This document shows, in pieces, positions 1-9,900 of a DNA stretch of 64,000 nt. The notes under the pieces were generated by a model. That model worked only from the letters and a program-made list of their open reading frames with translations. It did no database searches and was not told where the DNA came from. This stretch comes from JAHJQZ01 sp963676075 (lineage in GTDB: Bacteria > Pseudomonadota > Alphaproteobacteria > Rhizobiales > Devosiaceae), in NCBI GenBank assembly GCA_963676075.2, contig CAXXNZ010000018.1, positions 20,876 to 84,875 on the forward strand. The letters run 5' to 3'. A program made the translations under genes and the position numbers. Numbering within the stretch: position 1 is the first letter of the stretch; every line of letters begins with the position of its first letter.

Positions 1-3000
1 TGGTCACGCCGACTCTTGGCTCGGCCTCTGACCCAACAAGCCGTGTCCATTCCAGCTTTTGTTCACCAGACAGATGAGGAGTAAGAAGGCTAGGTTCGAG
101 CGAGAACAGTGCGGCCCTAATAGCAATGGACGCGTTGGTAGGCCCGGGCAGCGCTTTCACCAAGGCACCCATTTGGGCGAGAGTAAGTGCATGGCGGTTA
201 CCGACAGGCGTTGTCCAGGCATTTGCGTCAAGTGTCGCTACGCTAAGCGTGTCGGCCAGAATCGCTGCCTTTGCGACATCGGGTGTCGCCCTGCTGGAGG
301 GTGACACTGGCTCGTCGATTTTCAGATCATCCCAGCGCGAAAGAATGGAATCTCGGGTCTCGAAACGACCGAACTCTCTCTGTTCGGCTCGCTTGAGTGC
401 TCCGAACGTCTCAAAACCACAGTCGGGGCCAAGAACATCCGCCGGATCTAGCAGGTAAGCCATATCTGTCAGTGAAAGGCCGAATATGTCCCTCGCGACA
501 AGAACATCGATTTCGGTGATCAGGCGCCGCCGCCCCACTGGATCGGTCTTAGGCATATACCGATTGGTATCCAAACCAAACGTGGTGGCATTGGTCTGCC
601 AGAACTCTTCCATCTCGGATCCGGCCGCTGCCAGCAACAGTGCCCGCTGCGCTACTGCCAGTTCCTCAGGCTTCGCAGTAAAGGTACGAGGTAGTGGCAG
701 GCTGTCCACGATATTGAAAGCCATCTGGAGGGAAATTTTCTTGCGGACGACGAAATCCATGCAGATGGAGTTGATTACTCCAAGCAACAGCATTTGAGCA
801 ATTGGATCTCTTTCCGAGAGTTCGAGTGTAGGCACCTTATGTCCACACACGACCATCGGTGGAATAAGTGCTGCCACGAAGGCTCGCTTGTTGGTGGGAC
901 TGGCAACGTCGCAAAAGCCGAGACGATACCGCTTCCAGCGCTCCCCCAGCTTTGTGGGAATGGCGTCGGGGGCGATTCTCCACTGAGGAATGATTTCTTT
1001 ACCAGTGTCGTCGAAGGGTAGCTCGCGCCATACAGCTGCTCGTCCTCTTCCACTCACATATGCCTTGGCACGATAGTCGAATGCTTCGACCATGCGGCCT
1101 TCAAAGACTGGCAGCCCCTCTTCGTTTCCGGTGAAGTCATCGCGATTATTGCCCATATCGAGCTCACGCGAATACTGACGTGTGGGAAGACCATTCACGT
1201 CTTCCCCAAATCGAGGGAACCTAGAGTAGAGTTTCCGCGCAATGTCGATATCGGAACGATGAGCCACCTCGGCGATTGCCTGCGCTTCCGGACTGAACTC
1301 GCGTACCAACGAAACGGGTATCGTGAAAGGGAGGGCCGACTTGAGTGTGGCGAGCTTGTCGTGGGAGTTGATACCGAACGCTGCAGCAAAAGCTTCGGTT
1401 TTTCCTCCCGGCTTCGCGACGTAGAGGCAAAACTTTAGCCTGGAGTCGGTTTCGAACCAGATTTCGCCGGTGTTCTCGAATCCAACCAAGGCCTGAAATT
1501 CGCAGTTGTCGAATAAGTATGCGCGAATGGCTGCTGCGTTGGCCCCGTTATACAGGTTCTCGGGAACTAACTGCGCCGCCCGGCCGCCCGGCTTCACAAT
1601 CTGAAGGGCAAGTTCGACGAACATGCGGTAGACGTTGAAATCGCCCTTGCCCAAGTTCCCTTGGGCGAAAAGCTTGTAGCGTCCGCTTTTCTTGAAGAAG
1701 TTCGCTGACACATAGAGGTCTCGACAATAGGCATCCCACTCCTGTTGAACGCCTGGCAGAGCAAGCAATTCGTTCATGCGATCGACTTGCTCATCCTTCG
1801 CCAGAAATCGGATGCCGCCGTCATACCTTGAGAAAAACTCTTTCAGGTCGGGGCTCATTGTCTCCCATGGTGGATTACCCAGAACGAGATCGAATCCTCC
1901 TTTTTGGAAAACCTGGGGGAAAGACAGGTACCAGTCGAATGACGCGCGAGCCTTTGCATGATTGGCAAAATGCTGCCGCGACGCATCTTCCCGCAGCGCC
2001 ATCCAGACGGTCTCCGTTGTTGGAATGCCATTGGTGTCCCTAACGGAAACCGGCCCCGCCTTGGGGGCGTAAAATGCCGAAACGTACGCCTCCCCTGCCA
2101 GTTTGAATCGCTGCCAACTCTCCTTCTCGACGAGATCGACATATGCAGACTCTTGGGCCGCGATGTCTTCCAGGGTCTCCGCCGGCATCGTCAGCAGTTC
2201 CTCAGCGGCAGTGACGATCTCTTCCGGAATGGCGTACTCAGCGAGCATGCCAGTGGCTACTTTCCCAGTCCGCAGCTCTTTGTTCCAACGCTTGAGATCG
2301 GAGGAAACGGACTTTTCGTCGACGTCGGTTAGGGGGTCGAAGGCCGCCTCTGGGATGCCCGCCTTCAGCATTTCGGGATGGAGAATGCCCACTAGGCTAT
2401 CGCCATGAAGAATGCGGTTGCTGAGAAAGCCGAGAGGGCGGCCTGGCTCAACCGACTCCAGCCAAAGTGCGAGACGACACAATTCCACTGCAAACGGGTT
2501 TCGATCGACACCGTAGATGCAACGTGCGATCACGTCGCGCATAGCATGCCTGTAGTCGGTTTCCGTCGCAGAACCAGACGTACGCAAGTCGGCAAGTGAG
2601 TTGGCGATGCGTCTGGCTGCGCCAAGCAAGAAATGCCCGGAACCGCAAGCCGGATCGACTACATCCAAAGTTAGCAGAACCTCTGAATCATTCGGATTCT
2701 CGGAGATCAGTTGTTCGACAAGTGGGTCAAGTGCTTGATCCAGCAGCAACTGCACCAGTGGATCGCGAGTATAGTAGCTGCCGGTGAGCTTTCTTGAGTT
2801 GTCCTTGAGGCTGGCCCCCAGCCGTTCGGTCGCCTCGTCTCCTTCACCGTTGACGAAATAGAACCGCGTGCCGTTCTCGGTGATCGCGGGTGTTAGCTCG
2901 AGAAGGCTTTCGTAAACGGAACCAAGTTCCTCAGTCTCCATGTCGCGCCAGTTTATGCGAACCAGGGACTTGGCGTGATCCATCCAGCTCAGGTGGAACA

Positions 3001-4192
3001 TTGCCTGAAGAAAACGATGGTTGAGAATAGGGAAGTTCTCGATGTCCGGACACTGGTCGGCGGCAAAGATGCCACCCAGAGCGGGGATACCAAGACGGGG
3101 TTCACCAACGCTGGCGGCCCGAACCAACACCCGAATGCCTTGGTAAGCATCTTGGTGACGATCCCACGCCGCGCGTAAGCGAGAGCGTTCTCGCAGAAGG
3201 TCGGTCGAATATCCCTTGCGGAACAAGGCTGCAGCGTTCGAATCGGCTGTAGGATCGAGGAGGACTCCGCGATCCTCGGCGGTCATCAGGAAGATCAGTC
3301 GATAGACCAGCCTCAACAGCTGTTTGTGGAACTCCTGGACGGGCAACGGCGCAGGCCCGTCCTTCGATTCCTGCGTCAGTAGCCTTGAGCGAAGACTGCC
3401 GTTGGCCGGATGCTCAAGCAAACCGGTACCAAGTTGGAACAGCGCTCGCTCGACTCCATCGCGTAACCGTTCACGCGCGGTAACGCCTTCGGTGTTACCG
3501 AGGTCACGCCAGCGTTCAAGGGTGCAATCCTCAGGATTCCCGTCCCCATTGCCGAAACGGGTGTGGTGACAGAGCAGCCAGAAGACCGTGAACTCGTCGT
3601 GCAGTTGCTCTCGAAAGATTTTGTCGAGGTCGACTTCGATCATGGCTGGTCGCGTGAGGCTGTCATTATCGCGCAGCAGACGTAGGCGCATGCCGTCGAA
3701 CGCCATGCCCCAAAGAGCATTGGCATTGCTATTCAAAAGCCCCTGCAGCCAAGCAGACGGTGTTTTGCGAACTGGCTTTCCCGACGAGGTCGGAATCGAC
3801 CTGAGCTCGTCCACATCCGCATCACCACTTATGACGATGGGCACACTGCCGTTCTTGGCGAAGATGGTCTGGAAGCTTCCCGTCGCCTTGGTGTCGCCGT
3901 CGTACTCGAACTCGATCACCTTTGTCACAAGGTTATTAACGAAGGCGGTCCTGACCATAGATTTGTTCGGACCTGTGCGGCCGGCCTCGAAACGCGTCCA
4001 GAGAGCACGTCCTATCGTCCAGTAGCGTAGTACCTCCTCGCGCAGCTTGAGCCCCGGGGGAACGGCGTAGTTGCTGGCATGCTGCTCGGGCGCCTCGCCG
4101 GCTGCGATCTTCGCCAGCACGTCCGGTAGCAGAAGGCTGCCCTCGATGCGGATGGCCGAAAAAGACAGACGGCTTTCGGTCCGTTTGGCCAT
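1..4192 (-). CDS. DISARM-like Eco57I-class DNA adenine methyltransferase (3' end beyond window)
   Basis: First 1397 codons of a very large N6-adenine DNA methyltransferase; the frame is open from the ATG at 4192 to the left edge, so the C-terminus is missing. Motif I, which binds S-adenosylmethionine, reads DPACGSGHFLLG at residues 513-524. The catalytic motif IV reads NPPW at 773-776. The N-terminal 500 residues show no motif I recognise. The start codon lies 2 nt after the stop of the SNF2 helicase gene (TGATCATG), so translation is probably coupled. In DISARM systems the methylase of this class marks host DNA so that the helicase proteins spare it; that role is inferred here from family and neighbours. 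A stand-alone type IIG restriction-modification enzyme is the main alternative, but I see no nuclease motif in the visible part. Confidence 0.85.
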   Translation of the reverse strand, partial: MAKRTESRLSFSAIRIEGSLLLPDVLAKIAAGEAPEQHASNYAVPPGLKLREEVLRYWTIGRALWTRFEAGRTGPNKSMVRTAFVNNLVTKVIEFEYDGDTKATGSFQTIFAKNGSVPIVISGDADVDELRSIPTSSGKPVRKTPSAWLQGLLNSNANALWGMAFDGMRLRLLRDNDSLTRPAMIEVDLDKIFREQLHDEFTVFWLLCHHTRFGNGDGNPEDCTLERWRDLGNTEGVTARERLRDGVERALFQLGTGLLEHPANGSLRSRLLTQESKDGPAPLPVQEFHKQLLRLVYRLIFLMTAEDRGVLLDPTADSNAAALFRKGYSTDLLRERSRLRAAWDRHQDAYQGIRVLVRAASVGEPRLGIPALGGIFAADQCPDIENFPILNHRFLQAMFHLSWMDHAKSLVRINWRDMETEELGSVYESLLELTPAITENGTRFYFVNGEGDEATERLGASLKDNSRKLTGSYYTRDPLVQLLLDQALDPLVEQLISENPNDSEVLLTLDVVDPACGSGHFLLGAARRIANSLADLRTSGSATETDYRHAMRDVIARCIYGVDRNPFAVELCRLALWLESVEPGRPLGFLSNRILHGDSLVGILHPEMLKAGIPEAAFDPLTDVDEKSVSSDLKRWNKELRTGKVATGMLAEYAIPEEIVTAAEELLTMPAETLEDIAAQESAYVDLVEKESWQRFKLAGEAYVSAFYAPKAGPVSVRDTNGIPTTETVWMALREDASRQHFANHAKARASFDWYLSFPQVFQKGGFDLVLGNPPWETMSPDLKEFFSRYDGGIRFLAKDEQVDRMNELLALPGVQQEWDAYCRDLYVSANFFKKSGRYKLFAQGNLGKGDFNVYRMFVELALQIVKPGGRAAQLVPENLYNGANAAAIRAYLFDNCEFQALVGFENTGEIWFETDSRLKFCLYVAKPGGKTEAFAAAFGINSHDKLATLKSALPFTIPVSLVREFSPEAQAIAEVAHRSDIDIARKLYSRFPRFGEDVNGLPTRQYSRELDMGNNRDDFTGNEEGLPVFEGRMVEAFDYRAKAYVSGRGRAAVWRELPFDDTGKEIIPQWRIAPDAIPTKLGERWKRYRLGFCDVASPTNKRAFVAALIPPMVVCGHKVPTLELSERDPIAQMLLLGVINSICMDFVVRKKISLQMAFNIVDSLPLPRTFTAKPEELAVAQRALLLAAAGSEMEEFWQTNATTFGLDTNRYMPKTDPVGRRRLITEIDVLVARDIFGLSLTDMAYLLDPADVLGPDCGFETFGALKRAEQREFGRFETRDSILSRWDDLKIDEPVSPSSRATPDVAKAAILADTLSVATLDANAWTTPVGNRHALTLAQMGALVKALPGPTNASIAIRAALFSLEPSLLTPHLSGEQKLEWTRLVGSEAEPRVGVT

Positions 4193-4194
4193 GA

Positions 4195-6969
4195 TCAATC
4201 GAGCTCCGGCATCAGGACAAAAAGACCTATTACGTCCACCGGCATCACCGGGGTTATGTCAATTCTGCCCCTGCCCTTCACAGCTTGCCGGATACGCCTG
4301 TGATCATCGACCAAGGTTTCCGAACGCTTCAGTGCGCGCTCCTCGATGGCGCCCTGCCAATGATCCAAGCGGGACAATGCAGTACGAATTTCGCGCTGCT
4401 TGGCCGCCATCGAAGTTTCCTGCGTCGCCGGCGCGATCAGGAGCTTGTTGGCATCGGCTCCCAGCAGATTGGGGAAATCATTGCCAGCTTCGAACGCCAA
4501 GGCATCGGTCTCCTCGGCAAGCAGAAGACCTCGCTCCGTCTGTGACGCAATCTGGTGCCGGATGCGAAGAAGCAAAACCGTCGTCAAACGCTTCACCGCT
4601 GATGTTGTCCAGGCTCCGGCGCGCGGCAGTATCGACGGGTCCTCCGGCGAAGAGATCGTATCGAGTGATCGTTCGACCAGTAAATCTGCAAGGGCGGAGA
4701 CCAGGGGATGAGTACGGTGGAGATGTTCGGTGGTGCCGGTCTCGGTTAGCAGGCGAATCTGCCCAGAGACCTCGACGTCCATGCGGTCGGTGATCGCAGC
4801 CGGTAGCTTGCCCGAGTCGAGCCGCAGACCGCCTTCCATCGCAACAAACGGCACGTTGAGCCGTGAAAGTCCTCGGCGAACGAAGACCTCCACATCCTCG
4901 GGCCGGCCAAGAATGGATCGGGCACGATCCCATTCCGGCTTGACGTCCTCCGGACGCAGACTGCGCTGAGCAAAAATCGTCCGATTCGCTTTCTCGCGTG
5001 TCGCTGCGTCCACCCACTTCTGCTCCATGTCGCCGACCACGGCCACGTCGTCGAAATCGAGCGACATTTGCTTGCCGCGGCCTTCGCGAACGGCCTTGCG
5101 GCGTAGAAGCAGCGCCTTCATGACGGCTTCGGTGACTTTGCGATCATCGTCGGGCAACGGTACCGGTACGCCGGTAGCTGCCTGGATTTTTTCCGCTTTG
5201 CGAAGGATGACTTCGAGAACGGCTCCGTCGACGGGGTTGTTCTCGCCATAGATCAGCATCGACCTGACAATCTTGCTGAGTTGCCCGAATCGGTCCACTC
5301 GACCATTCCGTTGCTGATGCCGCGTGGGATTCCACGAAAGGTCGTAATGCACCACGGCGTCGAACAGCTCCTGGAGGTCGATACCTTCGGAAAGACAATC
5401 CGTCGCCACCAGGATTCGACTTTCATCGCTTCCCATGTCGTCGACGACGACCTTTCGGTCGTCACCGGGCAACTCACCCGTGACGACCTCGACGCGATGG
5501 GACTTGAACTCCTTGGCCAGTGCTTCGCCGACCCATTTTGCGGTCGCGATGTAGCGGCAAAAGACTATCGGCTTGAACCCCGCCTTGATGATCGGTTTGA
5601 GGTTCTTCACCAGGCTTGCGATCTTTGGGTCCCGTCCCCGTTGTTCGACAAGCGCCTCCGTCAGCGAGATCAGTGCTTGAAGATCGGCATCCTCGACCAG
5701 TGATGGGGACACGTCATTGAGCTCTGCGTCGGTGTCGGCGCGGTCGAGGACCGCGGACTCGTCCGGTTCGTCACCGAGGTTCGCACTCCGTGTTCGAAGC
5801 GCGTGCAGGGCCGCGGCAGGGCTCGAAGCGACGCATCGCATGAGGGCCAGCGTGCTCCAGAAAGCCATGCGCTGATGTTGCTCGTCGGTGCCGGCTCGTT
5901 CAACGATGGTGGTGCAATAGTCGAGCGCAAGCTCAAGAAAGGATTCGTAGTCGCCCGAAAGGCGGTAGGTTGCGTCTTCCAGGACTTCGTGTTTTGGGAA
6001 CGCGCCGGCCTCGTTCCAAGCTTCGATGTCGACCCGGCGACGCTGCACATAGCGCTCGGCCAGTTTTTCGCGAAGTTCCGGGCTCCATCGGCTGGCATCG
6101 GCCACCAACCCGCGGAACTCCGGATCGATTAAGCCAAGCAGTTTTCCGTACGCGCCATCGTCGCCGCTATGCGGCGTAGCCGTCAGTAACAGCAGATGAC
6201 GATCCCTTTTTGACGCGATCCGATCCACCAAGCGGTAGCGCTGATGGCCATCCTCCGACGAGACACAGGTGTGCGCTTCGTCAACGATGCAAAGCTCGGG
6301 GCATTTCTCGGCATAGTGGTCGCGCCGGTTCTCGTCCTTCACGTAGTCGAGGCTCACGACCGTGAATGGGTAGGCCCGAAAGATGCTCTCGGTCACTGGC
6401 AGGCCCCGCTCAAGGCGTGCTGCCGAGGATGGCGTGACGGCAACGGCAGGGAAATGGAACTTATCCCTGAGCTGATCCACCCATTGCTTGACCAGATGGG
6501 GCGGGCAGAGAACGGAGAAACTCTCGATTTCGCCGCGGTCATATAGCTCGCGCGCGATCAGCCCGGCCTCGATGGTTTTGCCGATGCCCACGTCGTCGGC
6601 GATAAGGAGCCGTACGACGTCGAGTTTGAGGCCCATCATCATGGGAACGAGTTGGTAGGAGCGGGGATCGAAGCCGATGCGGCCGGCGCTTCTGAATGGG
6701 CCGGCGCCGCGGCGCAGCGACATCTGGAAGGCGTCGCGGAGCAGCAACGCCTCGTCCTGGGGACCAACCCGCTCGGCAGAAGGGAGCTGGAAGGTAGCGC
6801 TCTCAACCCCGTCGATCTCCAGCGAACGGCACAGCACCTGCACGTCGCGTTCCGTGCCGGCGATCGGCCTGAGGTTCAGAACGTCATCGCCGCTCCCTGG
6901 CAACACGACCCATTCCCGGTCGCGCGCACGAACGAGCTCTCCTGGACCAAACGTGGTGTCGATCGTCAT
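4195..6969 (-). CDS. SNF2-family helicase, DrmD-like
   Basis: A 924-residue superfamily 2 ATPase of the SNF2/RapA type. Motif I is DDVGIGKT at 125-132 (a variant of the usual DEVGLGKT), motif II is DEAH at 230-233, motif III is TATPHSG at 263-269, and motif VI is QRNGRVDRFGQ at 553-563. The last 300 residues are helical and charged without a recognised domain. Its ATG overlaps the stop codon of the preceding helicase gene by 4 nt (ATGA), and the methylase starts 2 nt after its own stop, so the three genes form one transcript. The combination of a SNF2 protein, an Eco57I methylase and a DUF1998 helicase matches class 1 DISARM, where DrmD is the SNF2 component. Function in phage exclusion is inferred from that context. 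Confidence 0.88.
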   Translation of the reverse strand: MTIDTTFGPGELVRARDREWVVLPGSGDDVLNLRPIAGTERDVQVLCRSLEIDGVESATFQLPSAERVGPQDEALLLRDAFQMSLRRGAGPFRSAGRIGFDPRSYQLVPMMMGLKLDVVRLLIADDVGIGKTIEAGLIARELYDRGEIESFSVLCPPHLVKQWVDQLRDKFHFPAVAVTPSSAARLERGLPVTESIFRAYPFTVVSLDYVKDENRRDHYAEKCPELCIVDEAHTCVSSEDGHQRYRLVDRIASKRDRHLLLLTATPHSGDDGAYGKLLGLIDPEFRGLVADASRWSPELREKLAERYVQRRRVDIEAWNEAGAFPKHEVLEDATYRLSGDYESFLELALDYCTTIVERAGTDEQHQRMAFWSTLALMRCVASSPAAALHALRTRSANLGDEPDESAVLDRADTDAELNDVSPSLVEDADLQALISLTEALVEQRGRDPKIASLVKNLKPIIKAGFKPIVFCRYIATAKWVGEALAKEFKSHRVEVVTGELPGDDRKVVVDDMGSDESRILVATDCLSEGIDLQELFDAVVHYDLSWNPTRHQQRNGRVDRFGQLSKIVRSMLIYGENNPVDGAVLEVILRKAEKIQAATGVPVPLPDDDRKVTEAVMKALLLRRKAVREGRGKQMSLDFDDVAVVGDMEQKWVDAATREKANRTIFAQRSLRPEDVKPEWDRARSILGRPEDVEVFVRRGLSRLNVPFVAMEGGLRLDSGKLPAAITDRMDVEVSGQIRLLTETGTTEHLHRTHPLVSALADLLVERSLDTISSPEDPSILPRAGAWTTSAVKRLTTVLLLRIRHQIASQTERGLLLAEETDALAFEAGNDFPNLLGADANKLLIAPATQETSMAAKQREIRTALSRLDHWQGAIEERALKRSETLVDDHRRIRQAVKGRGRIDITPVMPVDVIGLFVLMPELD

Positions 6970-9900
6970 GGCAAAGCTTCCTTCAGCGCGTTCGCGATAC
7001 CGCGCAGCGTATTTTGGGAGGTCTCCGTCCCCGAGGGGGCAACCAAGTAAGTGATTCCTCGGTCGCTAAGCCCTTGACCCACGGCAGCCTCTTGTTCTGG
7101 GGAGATCACTGCGAATTTGTGTTGACGCCAGATGTACGGGATGCTCTGGCCGTCCAAGGAGAAGGGCTTTTCGTCCACGGGTGGCAACCCGTTAGCCTTC
7201 AACGCCGCGTCGAATCCGTCGCTGCCAACGCCGTCCGCACTTTCTCCATCAACTGGTGTCGTGAAGGCCTGGGCTGCGAACTCCACCCGTGACAACCGCG
7301 AGAGCAGGTCGTGAAACTGAGGCGATCGCCGGTCGATCACCGCATGGTCCGTCTGGTTGTAGTAGGACAGGAGACAACGGTAGCATCCGGCTACGCATTG
7401 TGCGTCCCCCTTGTCCTTCAGGGCGTTGGCAGCTCGGCCATGGGCTTCGAAATGTTCTAGATCGAAGTGGCAGATCTGGATGGCTGCGTCGATGACCTTG
7501 CGGAGTGCGCCGGCCTCGGAGACCAGACGGGCCAATACTCCGGCACCGCCTTCGGTCGATTCGTAGATGAGCAGGGCGTTTCGCTCGTCGCGTGAGGGTA
7601 ATGGTTCGCCCAGAACCTCACCCTCCTCGAGTTGGAACGTCATTTCGATGCCCCGCAACAGCGCATGCTGAAGAGTCGCGGCGGTTTCGATCGGTAGCCT
7701 GTCGCCATGGAAGCGCAGGAGAAGCGCATTCTTCCGATCCTCGACGAAGGGTACGATCGTCTGGGGCTGAACCTTGCTGGGGTCCTTGACCGCGTCTGCG
7801 TCCTCGTCATCCGCTGCGGCGAGCCAGTAGCCGCTCGCCGGATTGATGGGATAGCCAAGTCCCTCTTCCTTCGCACGGCGGCGGAGACCGACGTTGAATC
7901 GGCGGATCAGGGTGGCAGGTCCAAAGGTCAACTCGGCGAACAATTCGCCGCTCTCGACGAGCTGCGAGCGGCGAACGTCCAGTCGGCCCGCATCTCGCAC
8001 CGGCCATTCGAACACCGTGCGGATTTCGAATCCCTGGCGTTGCCGGTCCTCGTCATTCGCAGTGATGCGTTCAGTCGGCATCGTCTCGACGTTCTCGATC
8101 CGGAAGCCGTCCCGGATCTCGGAGGAGTCGGCCAACGTCGTCCCGCAATTCCGGCAGAAGTCTGGCTTTGGAAGGGCGTGTGAACAACCGCACTCGGCAC
8201 AGATGACGAAAGCCTGTGTGGTCAGCTCGCCGCTTGCTTCCTGAGAACCAGCACGGATGATGACCCGGTTGACGCGATGGGCGCGCCCTTCATGGTAGAT
8301 CAAGCTGCGCGGACCGAATTCCGAGATGCCTACGAAGCGTGCCCGTTGGATGGGCGCTCGCGACCGCGATCCTCGGCTGGATGAGTTCACGAATGCAGTA
8401 AGCGGCAGGCGTGGAAAATTGTAGCCGGGCAGGAACCCTTCGGTCGCAAGATAGCGGTATGTGAAATAGTCGGAACTCTGGCTGTCTTCGCCGGCAAGGA
8501 GCAGCTGGATCTGCTCCTGGGCTTGTGCGGTCAGGCGCTTGGCCATTCTGCGTTCTTGGTCCGTCGCCGCATAGCGGCCGAACGCGGCCTGCGCGTCCTT
8601 GAGCTGCCGTTCCGCGGAATCCAGAAGCGAGCGCCAGCGGTCGAAGGCGGCATTGAAGCGCGTTGGAGCCTTTCGCATCACGCACTCCGCATAGGCGTCG
8701 ATGTCGCCGAGCCACGGAAGATCCTGAGCCCGTTCTTCGAAGTCGGCATGCAGAATGCTCTTGGCAATCACTGCGGCCCGACGCTGCGACTCCGATGTGG
8801 AGACGAGTGCCAGGATGTCCGAATTCAAGGAACCGCGATCATTCTCGAGATCGACGACATTGGCGATCTTTGGGCTTAGTTCGGCCCCGGTCTCGGCGAG
8901 CCAGATTGCCTGCAAATGGCTTTCCACCAGGTCCTGGTTGTCCAGCTCGATCGTTGGGGCTCGCACACGACCGGCGACGATGCCATCCTGGTTCTTGAAG
9001 TAGTATTGGTCATGCGGTGATTGCGCTGCACAGTAGGTGACGATCAAGGCGGCCTGTCCATTCCGGCCGGCACGCCCGCCGCGCTGGGCGTAGTTGGCGG
9101 GAGTCGGCGGGACGTTGCGCAAGAAGACCGTGTCGAGGTCGGCGATGTCGACGCCCAGTTCCATGGTTGGCGAACAGAACATCACCGGCAGGAAGGTAGC
9201 GGTATCCGCAAGTTCCTGAAGCTTGGCGGCGAATTTCGGAACGTTGGCCAAGCGATCCCGGTCGGCCTTTCGAAAGCGGAACCGAGCCTCGCGGACCTCA
9301 CGGGTGGTCTGTTCGACCTGGGCGGTATGCTCACGTGCCTCGAGGCCGAACAATGCAGGATCCCGATCGCGAAGCATTGTCGCCAGTATCTGGTAGAGTT
9401 CCGAGAAATAGGCGTTGCCGCGGCTGCCCGGTGCAGCGCCGGCGCCGAGCTTGAAAACGAATGCACTCGGGTAGACTGCCCAATTGGGGTTGATCTCGCC
9501 GGCGAAGGTGTCGCTGCGCTCGATGATTTCATTCTCGAGCGCCTTGAGCAAATCCTTGAGGACGTGATCATACTCTTCAACGCTCAGGCGCTGACCCCAG
9601 ATCTTGCTGGCGCGAAGAGTGCGGCCAAGGGCCGACGTGGGGCCGGAACGGACGCGCAGCATTTCATCACGGGCTGCAATGGTTTTGCCAGGGGCCTTGA
9701 GGAACAAGGCTGCTGACTGGCGTGAGTTTTCCTCCGACAGGTTCCAAGGCGCTCGAAGCAACCCTTGCGAGCGTTCCCTGAGTGCCTGGACATTTGCGGC
9801 ATCGAGCGATCCGGTCTTGATCGCAAGGTTGATCCTCATGTGGTCGAGCAACGCCGTCATCGCGGCCTTGCGAACAGCCGGCCTGGCTCCCGCCAGGATC